Assembly (NCBI GenBank): GCA_019118565.1
Contig: DWYR01000004.1
Location: 1-64,000 of the forward strand
Source of the DNA: Candidatus Alistipes avicola
Lineage (GTDB): Bacteria > Bacteroidota > Bacteroidia > Bacteroidales > Rikenellaceae
Length of the DNA stretch: 64,000 bases
Direction of reading: 5' to 3'
Shown here: piece by piece, positions 45,210-52,846 of the stretch
Position numbering within the stretch: the first letter of the stretch is position 1
How the letters are laid out: each line of letters starts with the position of its first letter
Position numbers and translations under genes: made by a program
Notes under the pieces: generated by a model
Databases searched by the model: none
Seen by the model: only the letters and a program-made list of their open reading frames with translations
Told to the model about the DNA's origin: nothing

Positions 45210-45914
45210 ATGGAAAAAGGATTCGACAAGTATGCATCCGCCTACGATGCCTGGTTCCTGAACAACCGGAACGTCCTCTACTCGGAAGTCAATCTGGTCG
45301 CTTCGACCTTGAAGAATGCCGGCCGCATCCTCTCGGTAGGTTGCGGCAGCGGACTTTTCGAAAAGATTCTCCGCGAAGAGTACGGCATCACCATCGAGAA
45401 CGGTATCGAACCCTCGACCGGCATGGCTGAAATCGCCCGCAAACGAGGTCTTCACGTAACGATCGCGACAGCCGAGGAGGCCGATTTCGGACAGGGCGAT
45501 TATGACACGCTGCTCTTCAACGGCACGCCGAGCTACATCGGCGATCTGGCAAGCGTCGTTCGCAAGGCCTACGAAGCGCTCCCCGTCGGAGGACGCATCG
45601 TGCTGATCGACGTACCGAAGGAGAGTTCTTACGGTATCATGTACAACCTTGCCAAGGCCCTCGGCACGTGGGACCATCCGCTGCTCACGGGTGTCTTCCC
45701 GCCGGACCCCTATCCGATCGAATTCGTCGAGGTAGCCAACTGGCGCACGACGGCCGAGAAGATCGAACTGCTCGAAAAGGCCGGATTCGAGGAACTGACC
45801 TATGCGCAGACCCTCACGACACATCCGCTCTACTCGAACCGACAGGAAGAGCAACCCGTCGAGGGATTCGATCGCGGCGACTATGTAGCCGTTACCGCCT
45901 ACAAACGTCGGTAA
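45210..45914 (+). CDS. Class I SAM-dependent methyltransferase in the thi operon
   Basis: A 234-residue Rossmann-fold methyltransferase: motif I ILSVGCGSGLFEKIL (44-58), the acidic post-I region ENGIEPSTGMAEIAR, DTLLFNGTPSYIGDL and GGRIVLIDVPKE. Its substrate is unknown. It lies 4 nt behind thiF and 36 nt before tenA, inside a riboswitch-controlled thiamin operon, so a role in thiamin synthesis, salvage or damage removal is possible, but no known step requires it. The alternative is a passenger gene. Confidence 0.85.
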   Translation: MEKGFDKYASAYDAWFLNNRNVLYSEVNLVASTLKNAGRILSVGCGSGLFEKILREEYGITIENGIEPSTGMAEIARKRGLHVTIATAEEADFGQGDYDTLLFNGTPSYIGDLASVVRKAYEALPVGGRIVLIDVPKESSYGIMYNLAKALGTWDHPLLTGVFPPDPYPIEFVEVANWRTTAEKIELLEKAGFEELTYAQTLTTHPLYSNRQEEQPVEGFDRGDYVAVTAYKRR

Positions 45915-45950
45915 GATCCGAAGCATTCATTTATTAAATTGCACAAGACC

Positions 45951-46601
45951 ATGGGAAAATGGAGTGATGCGGCCTGGGAGGCTGCCCTGCCGATCTACCA
46001 GAAGATCATCGAGCACCCGTTCGTCATCGGACTGGGGGAAGGGACGCTCTCGGAAGAGCGGTTCCGGTTCTACCTGCAACAGGATGCCCTCTATCTGGAG
46101 GGATATGCCCGGCGACTTGCCCACGTAGCCTCACGGCTGCACCGCAAGGAGCACACCGAAGCCTTCCTGCGCTTTGCAACGGACGGCATCGAGGTGGAGC
46201 GGGCTCTGCACGCCGTCTTCCTACAGGGGGAGATGCTCTCCGAAGAGCAGATCTCACCCACCTGCCTGCTCTACACCGCCCTGCAGGATAGCATGGCCAC
46301 CGCCCCGGTCGAACTGGAGGCGACGGCCCTGTTGCCCTGCTTCCGGGTCTACCAACGCGTCGGGGAGACGATTCTCAAACGGCAGCATGACCAACCGAAT
46401 CCCTATCGGCAATGGATCGACACCTACGCCGACCCGCAATTTGCCGAGGCCTCGGAACTGGCCGTCCGCATCTGTGACGAACTGGCCGAAGAGGTCAGCC
46501 CGGAGCGGCAAAAAAGAATGACCGATATTTTCGTGCGCTGCACCCGCATGGAGTGGATGTTCTGGGAGAGCGCATGGCAACTCGAAAAATGGAAAATATG
46601 A
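45951..46601 (+). CDS. tenA: TenA-family aminopyrimidine aminohydrolase (thiaminase II)
   Basis: TenA hydrolyses aminopyrimidines such as 4-amino-5-aminomethyl-2-methylpyrimidine from degraded thiamin to HMP for salvage. The 216-residue all-helical chain has the active-site parts: FYLQQDALYLEGY (Asp and Tyr near 40), the nucleophilic cysteine in ALLPCFRVYQRVG (near 125) and the glutamate in RMEWMFWESAWQ at the C-terminus. It precedes thiD, which phosphorylates the product. ATG chosen at 45951; a TTG 12 nt earlier is unlikely. Confidence 0.93.
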   Translation: MGKWSDAAWEAALPIYQKIIEHPFVIGLGEGTLSEERFRFYLQQDALYLEGYARRLAHVASRLHRKEHTEAFLRFATDGIEVERALHAVFLQGEMLSEEQISPTCLLYTALQDSMATAPVELEATALLPCFRVYQRVGETILKRQHDQPNPYRQWIDTYADPQFAEASELAVRICDELAEEVSPERQKRMTDIFVRCTRMEWMFWESAWQLEKWKI

Positions 46602-47407
46602 AAACCTACAAACGAGCCCTGACCATCGCCGGCAGCGATCCGAGCGGCGGTGCAGGCATTCAGGCCGACTTGAAGACCTTTTCGGCCTGCGGATGTTTCG
46701 GAACGTCGGCCATCGTGGCTGTCGTGGATGAGAATACCGTAGGTGTTACGGGGGTCCATCCGGTTCCGGTCGATTTTGTCATCGGACAGATCCGCTCCGT
46801 GTTGGACGACATCGGGACCGATGCCATCAAGATCGGAATGCTCCACTCCTCGGAGCTGATCCGGGGCGTACAACAAACCCTGGCCGGATACGAGATCCGC
46901 AACATCGTCCTCGACCCGGTGATGGTCGCCACCTCGGGTGATCCGCTGCTACAGCAGGAGGCGATCTCCACCCTGCGCGACGAGCTCATCCCGCACGTCC
47001 GCGTCATCACCCCCAACATCCCCGAAGCGGAGATTCTGCTCGGACACAAGATTACCGATCAGAACGAACTGCCAGACGCAGCTCGTGAACTCTCCGGCAA
47101 CGGCAAGGTCTCGGTTCTGCTGAAGGCGGGGCATCTGCACGATGCCGAACTCATCGACATCTTCTACAATGCCGAGACCGGGAAACTAACCCCGATGCGG
47201 TCGAAGCGGCTCGACACCCCGAACACGCACGGCACGGGCTGTACCCTCTCGTCGGCATTGGCAGCCCATCTGGCCCTCGGATACTCGCTGGATGAAGCGG
47301 CCATCCGCGCCAAAGAGTACATCACGGCAGCCCTTACCGCCGGAGCCGAGTACAAGATCGGACGCGGGCACGGCCCAGTTCATCACTTCTTCCGGTTCTG
47401 GGAATAA
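46598..47407 (+). CDS. thiD: Hydroxymethylpyrimidine (phosphate) kinase ThiD
   Basis: ThiD phosphorylates HMP and HMP-phosphate to the diphosphate used by ThiE. The 269-residue chain shows the ribokinase-fold signatures: ALTIAGSDPSGGAGIQADLKT at residue 7 on (split 7-17 and 18-27), IKIGMLHS, LDPVMVATSGDPLL, ITPNIPEAEILLG and the anion-hole TPNTHGTGCTLSSALAAHLA. The start overlaps the tenA stop (ATGA); an ATG three codons earlier is also possible. It closes the operon and is followed by a strong terminator. Confidence 0.95.
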   Translation: MKTYKRALTIAGSDPSGGAGIQADLKTFSACGCFGTSAIVAVVDENTVGVTGVHPVPVDFVIGQIRSVLDDIGTDAIKIGMLHSSELIRGVQQTLAGYEIRNIVLDPVMVATSGDPLLQQEAISTLRDELIPHVRVITPNIPEAEILLGHKITDQNELPDAARELSGNGKVSVLLKAGHLHDAELIDIFYNAETGKLTPMRSKRLDTPNTHGTGCTLSSALAAHLALGYSLDEAAIRAKEYITAALTAGAEYKIGRGHGPVHHFFRFWE

Positions 47408-47762
47408 ACCCAATCGATCGACTTTTTTTAATACGAACTTGCCCGCATCCGGTTAGTACTCCGGATGCGGGCAAATTTTCTCTCTCCCATATTTCACTCC
47501 AAAGTTTCAGGATCATACAAAAGATACTCCAAACATCCATTCCGCCAACATTCGAACCAAGAATCATTGAAAGACAATCAACATGCTCCTCACCGCAAAA
47601 TACAATGGATATCAAATATTTACACAATCAAAAAACATCTTGCACCAAGGCTCTTTGTTTGGTATGAAAATAATATGTATTTTGCGACGTTTTTTAACGA
47701 GATCTCGACTGAAGAAACAGAGGGACTTTCAATACTAAGAGTTCATAAAAACAGAAGAATCG
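47408..47762 (+). other. 355-bp AT-rich gap between thiD and the fimbrillin-like gene
   Basis: It holds the thiD terminator and, at its right end, a possible promoter: TTTG at 47654-47657, a 19-nt spacer and GTATTTTG at 47677-47684 (two mismatches to the -7 box). An open frame of 157 codons crosses the region but overlaps the next gene in another frame and looks spurious. I see no gene in the remainder. Confidence 0.55.
47439..47480 (+). terminator. Terminator of the thiamin operon
   Basis: Perfect 14-bp stem TTGCCCGCATCCGG / CCGGATGCGGGCAA with an 8-nt loop, then ATTTTC. Confidence 0.9.
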
Positions 47763-48608
47763 ATGAAAAAAGCATATTTTGCCCTTATGGCCATGTTACT
47801 CATGGGTGGATGCAGCAAAGACAAAGTAACGTCAACAACCGACAAGAAGATCTCGATCCAAACAACGATCGAGGAGCCGGCCAACATAGGTTCGCCCTCT
47901 CTGAACGAAGACGGAAGCGGCAACTTCGCCCCCGGTGACACCTTCTCGCTTCTGGTTTTTGCCCCCGATGCTTCTGCAAGTCAATGTAACTACCAAATCG
48001 GACAAACCACACTGCTCTGGAATGACCTCCAGTTGAATTCCGATGCTCAGACCGTCACCTTCTCAGCCTGCTATCCAATCCAGGCCCTGAACGAGGGAAA
48101 ATTCGCGTTCGACCTGAAGACGGCCGAAGAGAAAGACCTTCTTTGGGCCTATAAATCAGGCATTACCGTAGGTACGGAAGCACCTATTACCTTGACATTC
48201 AAACACGCGATGCACCGTTTGGTCGTTCGGTTCACCGAAGATTCGGAGATTGCTGTAGACCAGATCCAGACAAACTGCACGGCAAAATCATCCTGTACGG
48301 TTGACCTTATGACCGGCACGCTGGACAACAGCTCATCCGACAAAGCCACGTTCACGGAGAATGGCGACGAAGCAGTCTTCCTGATCGTTCCGCAGCAACC
48401 GGCCGATGTCTCTTTGGAAGTAACGGCGGGGGCTAGCAGCAAAACCTTCTCTTTGGGAGACCTTGCTTCTCAATACGAGGAGTTGGAGGGAGGCAAACAA
48501 CTGACCGTCAACCTGACGATCAAAGAGGGTAAAATTACGATCGACGGCTTCTCAATCGAAGGTTGGGGAGATCAAGGGACGATCGACGGTGGAGAGATCA
48601 TCATGTAG
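47763..48608 (+). CDS. Fimbrillin-family lipoprotein
   Basis: A 281-residue lipoprotein: signal peptide with lipobox LLMGGC (Cys at 17), then a beta-rich body. The segments VTFSACYPIQ, AEEKDLLWAYKSGIT and ITLTFKHAMHRLVVRFTEDS match the N-terminal domain of Bacteroidetes fimbrillin-like (Mfa/FimA-type) proteins, whose members form or decorate surface fimbriae after lipoprotein export. No other fimbrial gene (anchor or tip protein) is adjacent, so it may be a stand-alone surface protein. The C-terminus (GFSIEGWGDQGTIDGGE) is also typical. Terminator follows. Confidence 0.8.
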   Translation: MKKAYFALMAMLLMGGCSKDKVTSTTDKKISIQTTIEEPANIGSPSLNEDGSGNFAPGDTFSLLVFAPDASASQCNYQIGQTTLLWNDLQLNSDAQTVTFSACYPIQALNEGKFAFDLKTAEEKDLLWAYKSGITVGTEAPITLTFKHAMHRLVVRFTEDSEIAVDQIQTNCTAKSSCTVDLMTGTLDNSSSDKATFTENGDEAVFLIVPQQPADVSLEVTAGASSKTFSLGDLASQYEELEGGKQLTVNLTIKEGKITIDGFSIEGWGDQGTIDGGEIIM

Positions 48609-48635
48609 ACCACAGATCAGATATACCATAAAAAG

Positions 48636-48666
48636 ACGAGCGGCTGCCTATCGGGCAGCCGCTCGT
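48636..48666. terminator. Terminator hairpin after the fimbrillin-family gene
   Basis: Stem ACGAGCGGCTGCC / GGCAGCCGCTCGT with a short loop, between two converging genes; T-rich tail is weak (TATATAA). Confidence 0.72.
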
Positions 48667-48706
48667 TATATAAGGCGTAAACACACAGATCTCCTACAGG
48701 GGGCAA

Positions 48707-49177
48707 CTATCCGAGTTTACTTATTTTCAGGTAAATCATATCTTTTAATTGTTTACCCTCTTCAAAAATCGGATGGTCATAATTATCGGTGAAAAAGTTG
48801 GGGATCCGGTGTGAATATACAAATCCGCAATTTTTGTAGAAAGATATGGTTATATGAGAGTCTCCGGTTCCTACAAACATGGTATGACATCGAGCTTTAT
48901 AATGTTCCAAAAGAAAGAATATCAACTTTCTCCCATATCCCTGACGCTGGAACTGTGGATAGACAGCAATGCTTTTGATTTCGTAAATACCGTTGCCTTC
49001 TTCTGTTACAACGCATGCAGCTTTAACCTCATTACCATCTGTCAGGACAAACATTTCTCCACGTTCCAAATAGCGATCAACCATGGACTCTTGCTCATCG
49101 GCCAAGAGCAGTAAATCTAGATATTGCTTTTTGTTGCAAAAAATAGGATATATACTTATCAGATCCCCGTTTTTCAT
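48707..49177 (-). CDS. GNAT-family N-acetyltransferase, AT-rich
   Basis: A 156-residue GCN5-related acetyltransferase: IKSIAVYPQFQRQGYGRKLI (about 68-87) holds the acetyl-CoA Q/R-x-x-G-x-G/A motif, followed by FYKNCGF and YSHRIPNFFTDNYDHPI, the latter typical of a group with a C-terminal extension. Substrate unknown. Its base and codon use are clearly more AT-rich than the neighbours, which suggests recent acquisition. No promoter is obvious. Confidence 0.85.
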   Translation of the reverse strand: MKNGDLISIYPIFCNKKQYLDLLLLADEQESMVDRYLERGEMFVLTDGNEVKAACVVTEEGNGIYEIKSIAVYPQFQRQGYGRKLIFFLLEHYKARCHTMFVGTGDSHITISFYKNCGFVYSHRIPNFFTDNYDHPIFEEGKQLKDMIYLKISKLG

Positions 49178-49383
49178 ATAAATGGCTCTCTTTGTAAATA
49201 AGAATACTTTTTTATTGGGACCACATAAATAACGGTAGCCTATTCAGCAAAATATAGACTGAATTTATAGTCTTGTAATATAAAGTTAATTGGGCCTATT
49301 TCATGCATGTAGACTTACACAACTCTTCTCAATTATTAGATGATTCAATAAAACAGATTCGGATTTTGACTTGGGGGTATAAA

Positions 49384-49423
49384 AAAGGTTGTAAATCTCG
49401 CAAATACTCGATTTACAACCTTT
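49384..49423 (-). terminator. Terminator of tRNA-Ser
   Basis: Stem AAAGGTTGTAAATC / GATTTACAACCTTT; on the minus strand it starts 5 nt after the tRNA and ends in TTTTTT. Confidence 0.85.
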
Positions 49424-49427
49424 CTCG

Positions 49428-49514
49428 CGGAGAGAGAGGGATTCGAACCCCCGGTACAGTTGCCCGTACACCGCATTTCGAGTGCGGCCCGATCGACCAC
49501 TCCGGCATCTCTCC
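49428..49514 (-). tRNA. tRNA-Ser (CGA)
   Basis: An 87-nt class II tRNA on the minus strand: acceptor GGAGAGA/TCTCTCC, anticodon stem CCGCA/TGCGG with loop CTCGAAA giving anticodon CGA (serine TCG codon), a long variable arm GTACGGGCAACTGTAC and T arm with GGTTCGAATCC. The discriminator is G as in other tRNA-Ser. CCA is not encoded. Confidence 0.95.
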
Positions 49515-49549
49515 CGGTCCGTTCGCCCGATAATCGGACAATCGGAGTG

Positions 49550-49557
49550 CAAATATA
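49550..49557 (-). promoter_or_regulatory. -7 box of tRNA-Ser
   Basis: TATATTTG on the minus strand, exact TAnnTTTG, 35 nt before the tRNA. No TTTG at the -33 distance. Confidence 0.6.
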
Positions 49558-49642
49558 ACCTTTTTTCTGCAAAATATTCACTTTCTTCAAAAAAATCTCT
49601 TAAAAAGAGAAAAGGCCCGAAAAGGAATCCCCTTTTTATTCC

Positions 49643-49650
49643 TATTTTTG
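49643..49650 (+). promoter_or_regulatory. -7 box of the low-complexity lipoprotein gene
   Basis: TATTTTTG matches TAnnTTTG exactly, 83 nt before the ATG; the -33 region lacks TTTG. Confidence 0.45.
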
Positions 49651-49733
49651 TAGAAGATACCGCATCATAATAAAATTGGTTCGATTTTCGTTAAAACAGT
49701 AAAAAGAGACCTCCTGTAATAATACCGAACAGC

Positions 49734-50936
49734 ATGAAAACGAAAATTCTGCAAATAGGACTCCTCGCCCTACTCACGCTGGCAACGGGGTGTTCCACCT
49801 ACCTCTACCAGAGCGATGCATACGCCCTTGACGACATGTACGGGGTGACGGATCAAGAGGCCATCGCCCGCCAACGACAGGCCGAGGCAGAAAAGCGTCA
49901 GGCCCAGGAAGAAGCTCGTCAGGCAGCCATTGCCGCTCTTTTCTCCTCGAACGGGACGAACAGCGACGTATTAGCCGACACCTACGACAGCGCCTATGCC
50001 CGTCGTATGCGGGCCTTTAGCGACTCCCCCAACAGCAACGCCACCTCCACTTACGACAAGATCCGGACCGACAGCCAGTTCGAATACATCTCGGCCTACG
50101 ATCCGGCCTACTACAACATCATCGTACTGGGTGACGAGGTATGGGTCGAGCCCAAATACATCACCTCGATGTTCGACACGTGGAATACGCCGAACACCTA
50201 CTTAAACTTCGGGTTGGGATCTGCCAGCGTCTATGACTACAACAGTGTCTACTTTACATGGCGCAACAACCCCTATTACTCCTACTACTACGGATGGCAT
50301 AACCCCTACTGGACCTGGAACTACGGATTTTATTACAACCCGTTCAGCTCCTACCCATGGTTTTATCCCTATTGGGATCCCTTCTGGTATTATCCCCCTT
50401 ACTGGTGTTACGGGCCGGGCTGGTGGGGAGATCACCCACACCATCCGGGCCATCCGGGTTACCCGGGTCATGTGGCAACCCGCCCCAACTATCGCCGTAA
50501 CCCGGACAACCCCCGACTCCCCTCAGGCAGCTTCAGCGGCTCGGGCAACCGTTTCTACGGAGACAACAGTTACCGCGGCTCTTCGGTCGGTCGAGGGTCG
50601 TTCTCGTCGGGCAATGTCGGCTCCTCCTCGTTCCGGGGCGGATCGGCCAGCGGAAATTTCAGCAGACCGAACAACTCCAATAACTATCGTCCGAACAACG
50701 GTTCGAGCAATAACTCCAGTAGCTCCAGTTTTCGCGGCAACAGTTCGTCGAGAGGTTCCTCCACGTTCCGCGGCAGTTCCTCTAACAGCGTCAGTACAGG
50801 CACCAGTTCAAACCGCAGCAATTACTCGGCTCCCTCCAACTCGAACTTCGGAGGCGGGTCCTTCCGGGGCAGTTCGGGCGGCAGCTTCTCCCGCGGCGGC
50901 GGTGGTGGCGGCGGTGGCCGGACCTACGGCAGATAA
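49734..50936 (+). CDS. Lipoprotein with Tyr/Trp/Pro-rich core and Ser/Gly/Asn-rich tail
   Basis: A 400-residue lipoprotein of unknown function. Signal peptide with lipobox TLATGC (Cys at 20), an Ala/Gln/Glu/Arg-rich helical stretch (about 42-68, possible coiled coil), a globular part (YISAYDPAYYNIIVLGDEVW), then a strikingly aromatic segment at about 175-240 made mostly of Y, W, F, N and P, a His-Pro-Gly turn and a long disordered tail with repeated SSFRG/STFRG units ending in Gly-rich GGGGGGGGRTYGR. I recognise similar Bacteroidetes lipoproteins only as hypothetical proteins. The FadL/PorV-like barrel gene starts 46 nt downstream, so they are probably co-transcribed and the lipoprotein may sit on the outer membrane with it. 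Confidence 0.8.
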   Translation: MKTKILQIGLLALLTLATGCSTYLYQSDAYALDDMYGVTDQEAIARQRQAEAEKRQAQEEARQAAIAALFSSNGTNSDVLADTYDSAYARRMRAFSDSPNSNATSTYDKIRTDSQFEYISAYDPAYYNIIVLGDEVWVEPKYITSMFDTWNTPNTYLNFGLGSASVYDYNSVYFTWRNNPYYSYYYGWHNPYWTWNYGFYYNPFSSYPWFYPYWDPFWYYPPYWCYGPGWWGDHPHHPGHPGYPGHVATRPNYRRNPDNPRLPSGSFSGSGNRFYGDNSYRGSSVGRGSFSSGNVGSSSFRGGSASGNFSRPNNSNNYRPNNGSSNNSSSSSFRGNSSSRGSSTFRGSSSNSVSTGTSSNRSNYSAPSNSNFGGGSFRGSSGGSFSRGGGGGGGGRTYGR

Positions 50937-50982
50937 TTAAAAATTCGTTTCACACAACCCGTTAACAATTTACCACACCCAT

Positions 50983-52629
50983 ATGATCAAACGCATCGGA
51001 ATCCTAATGCTTTCAGGCGCAGCACTGTTTTCGGTCGTATCTTCCTCGGCTCAGAATTATCAGGGACTGCTTCTGGATCACGACATAGTCACCCCGGCCG
51101 ACATCTACGAACTCTCTCAAACGGACTTCTCGTTCGGCACGGCCCGTTCGATGTCCATGGCGGGAGCTTTCACTTCACTAGGGGGCGACCTTACCTCGAT
51201 GGCCATCAATCCGGCCGGCCTGGGCATGTACCGCCGAGGTGAAATATCCATCACTCCGGCTATGGTGTTCCAACGTTCGACCACCGATGCCTCACCCTAC
51301 GAACGTAACGGCAAAAATCGATTTATCCTGGGCAACTTCGGATTCACGGCCAACGTCTATCAGGGGAGCGGGACCGTGGCCAGCATCAACCTCGGATTCG
51401 GCTACAACCGCATTCAGGACCTCAACTACCAGTACTCCTTCCAGACGCACGGCAACCAGAGTTCGCTGGCCGATGTCTTCTCCATGATGTTGCAATACGG
51501 AGGCATTTCCAAGGATCAATTGGGAGGAGATGCCGCATGGAGCAACGTCAACACGCAGTTCTGGGGGGCGGTTCTGGGTTACAAGACCGGTATGACCGAT
51601 TACGTGGACGGGACCGGCTGGTATCCCTCCTGGATCGGCAACGACGTTGCGATCAGCAACTACACGACCGTAGTCAGCACCGGGTCGGTTGGTGAGTACG
51701 ACCTGTCGCTCGGCATGAACCTCTCCAACAAGTTCTACATCGGCGCCACGCTCGGCATCCAATCCCTGCACCAGCGCAAGACCTACTACTACGGCGAGGA
51801 TTACTACTATCCGGGGGACGGCATCGATCCCAACCTGGACTACCAACTCCTCTACTCGAACTTCAACCAAGAGGTTGTCGTGGACGGTGCCGGCGTGAAC
51901 TTCAAGTTCGGCATGATCTACCGGCCGTTCCAGAACCTGCGCATTGGCGTGGCTTTCCACACCCCGACCTATTTCTGGGTGGATCGGACCTATCAGGGAT
52001 ACGCCGACTCGAAAATGCGACTGGTCAATCTGGATAATCCGGACAACATAGAGGTCGGCCCTCAGGGGGTTGCGACAGCCTGGCTCTACACCCCTGTTCT
52101 GGAGGATCGAGATAATTTCAATTGGCAGTTCTCCACACCTACCCGCCTGATGTTCGGCATCTCGTATGCCTTCGGCAACCGGGGTCTGATCTCGATCGAT
52201 TACGAACGAGACTGGTACAACGGCATGCGCATGCAGAGTAATCCGGCCTCCATCAGCAACGAGAGTTATAACAATACATTCCGTGACTGGTACAAGGGAG
52301 CCAACCTTCTCCGCGTCGGAGCCGAATTCAAACCGCTGCCGATGCTTGCTCTCCGAGCCGGATTCGGCTACATGGGCTCCATGCTGAAAGATGAAAAGGC
52401 GATCACGGCAGTACCGATGACCCGACAGATGTTGTACGGAGCGGCCGGTATCGGCATTCTACTCACCCCGGGTATCGGCCTCGATTTCGCCTACAGTTAC
52501 TCGACCACCAACTACACCGAGTACCAGCTCTACTCGTTCGAGGCACCCGAGGGGCTCAACGCCTCCCGCAGTTTCAAAACGAAGATGAACCGTCACACGG
52601 CGGCCCTTACGATGAGCTTCCGTTTCTAA
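50983..52629 (+). CDS. OmpP1/FadL/PorV-type outer-membrane barrel
   Basis: A 548-residue exported protein: signal peptide 1-23 (ending VSSSAQ), then the family-typical start ELSQTDFSFGTARSMSMAGA and SLGGDLTSMAINPAGLGMYR, many amphipathic strands and a C-terminal aromatic residue (AALTMSFRF). FadL-type proteins transport hydrophobic molecules; the PorV branch shuttles type IX secretion cargo. The sequence does not settle which. It is downstream of the aromatic-rich lipoprotein and ends in a strong hairpin. Confidence 0.86.
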   Translation: MIKRIGILMLSGAALFSVVSSSAQNYQGLLLDHDIVTPADIYELSQTDFSFGTARSMSMAGAFTSLGGDLTSMAINPAGLGMYRRGEISITPAMVFQRSTTDASPYERNGKNRFILGNFGFTANVYQGSGTVASINLGFGYNRIQDLNYQYSFQTHGNQSSLADVFSMMLQYGGISKDQLGGDAAWSNVNTQFWGAVLGYKTGMTDYVDGTGWYPSWIGNDVAISNYTTVVSTGSVGEYDLSLGMNLSNKFYIGATLGIQSLHQRKTYYYGEDYYYPGDGIDPNLDYQLLYSNFNQEVVVDGAGVNFKFGMIYRPFQNLRIGVAFHTPTYFWVDRTYQGYADSKMRLVNLDNPDNIEVGPQGVATAWLYTPVLEDRDNFNWQFSTPTRLMFGISYAFGNRGLISIDYERDWYNGMRMQSNPASISNESYNNTFRDWYKGANLLRVGAEFKPLPMLALRAGFGYMGSMLKDEKAITAVPMTRQMLYGAAGIGILLTPGIGLDFAYSYSTTNYTEYQLYSFEAPEGLNASRSFKTKMNRHTAALTMSFRF

Positions 52630-52656
52630 CAACGCACACGGAGAGCGAAAACTTTG

Positions 52657-52698
52657 CGCGGCAATCCCCCATTCGGGAGGTTGCCGCGTCGTTTTATC
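52657..52698 (+). terminator. Terminator after the FadL-like gene
   Basis: Stem CGCGGCAAtCCCCC / GGGAGGTTGCCGCG around ATTC, then TCGTTTT. Confidence 0.8.
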
Positions 52699-52781
52699 CG
52701 GGGCTGCCTTCCTCAGAGTCGAGCGGGGAGCAGTGACCGAGCGGCAACGTTCCCCTCCGATTGAAGTTTTCCGCCCGCCCA

Positions 52782-52813
52782 TTTGTCTTATTCTACTTAA
52801 ATTGCTAACTTTG
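52782..52813 (+). promoter_or_regulatory. Promoter of proS
   Basis: TTTG at 52782-52785, a 20-nt spacer and TAACTTTG at 52806-52813: full match to the Bacteroidetes housekeeping promoter; leader about 28 nt. Confidence 0.85.
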
Positions 52814-52846
52814 CGCTTCGATTAACCGTAAAAACTTACGCAGATA

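Noticed and set aside
47465..47938. 157-codon frame before and over the start of the fimbrillin-family gene
   Set aside because: It overlaps the signal peptide of a well-supported lipoprotein in another frame and resembles no known protein.
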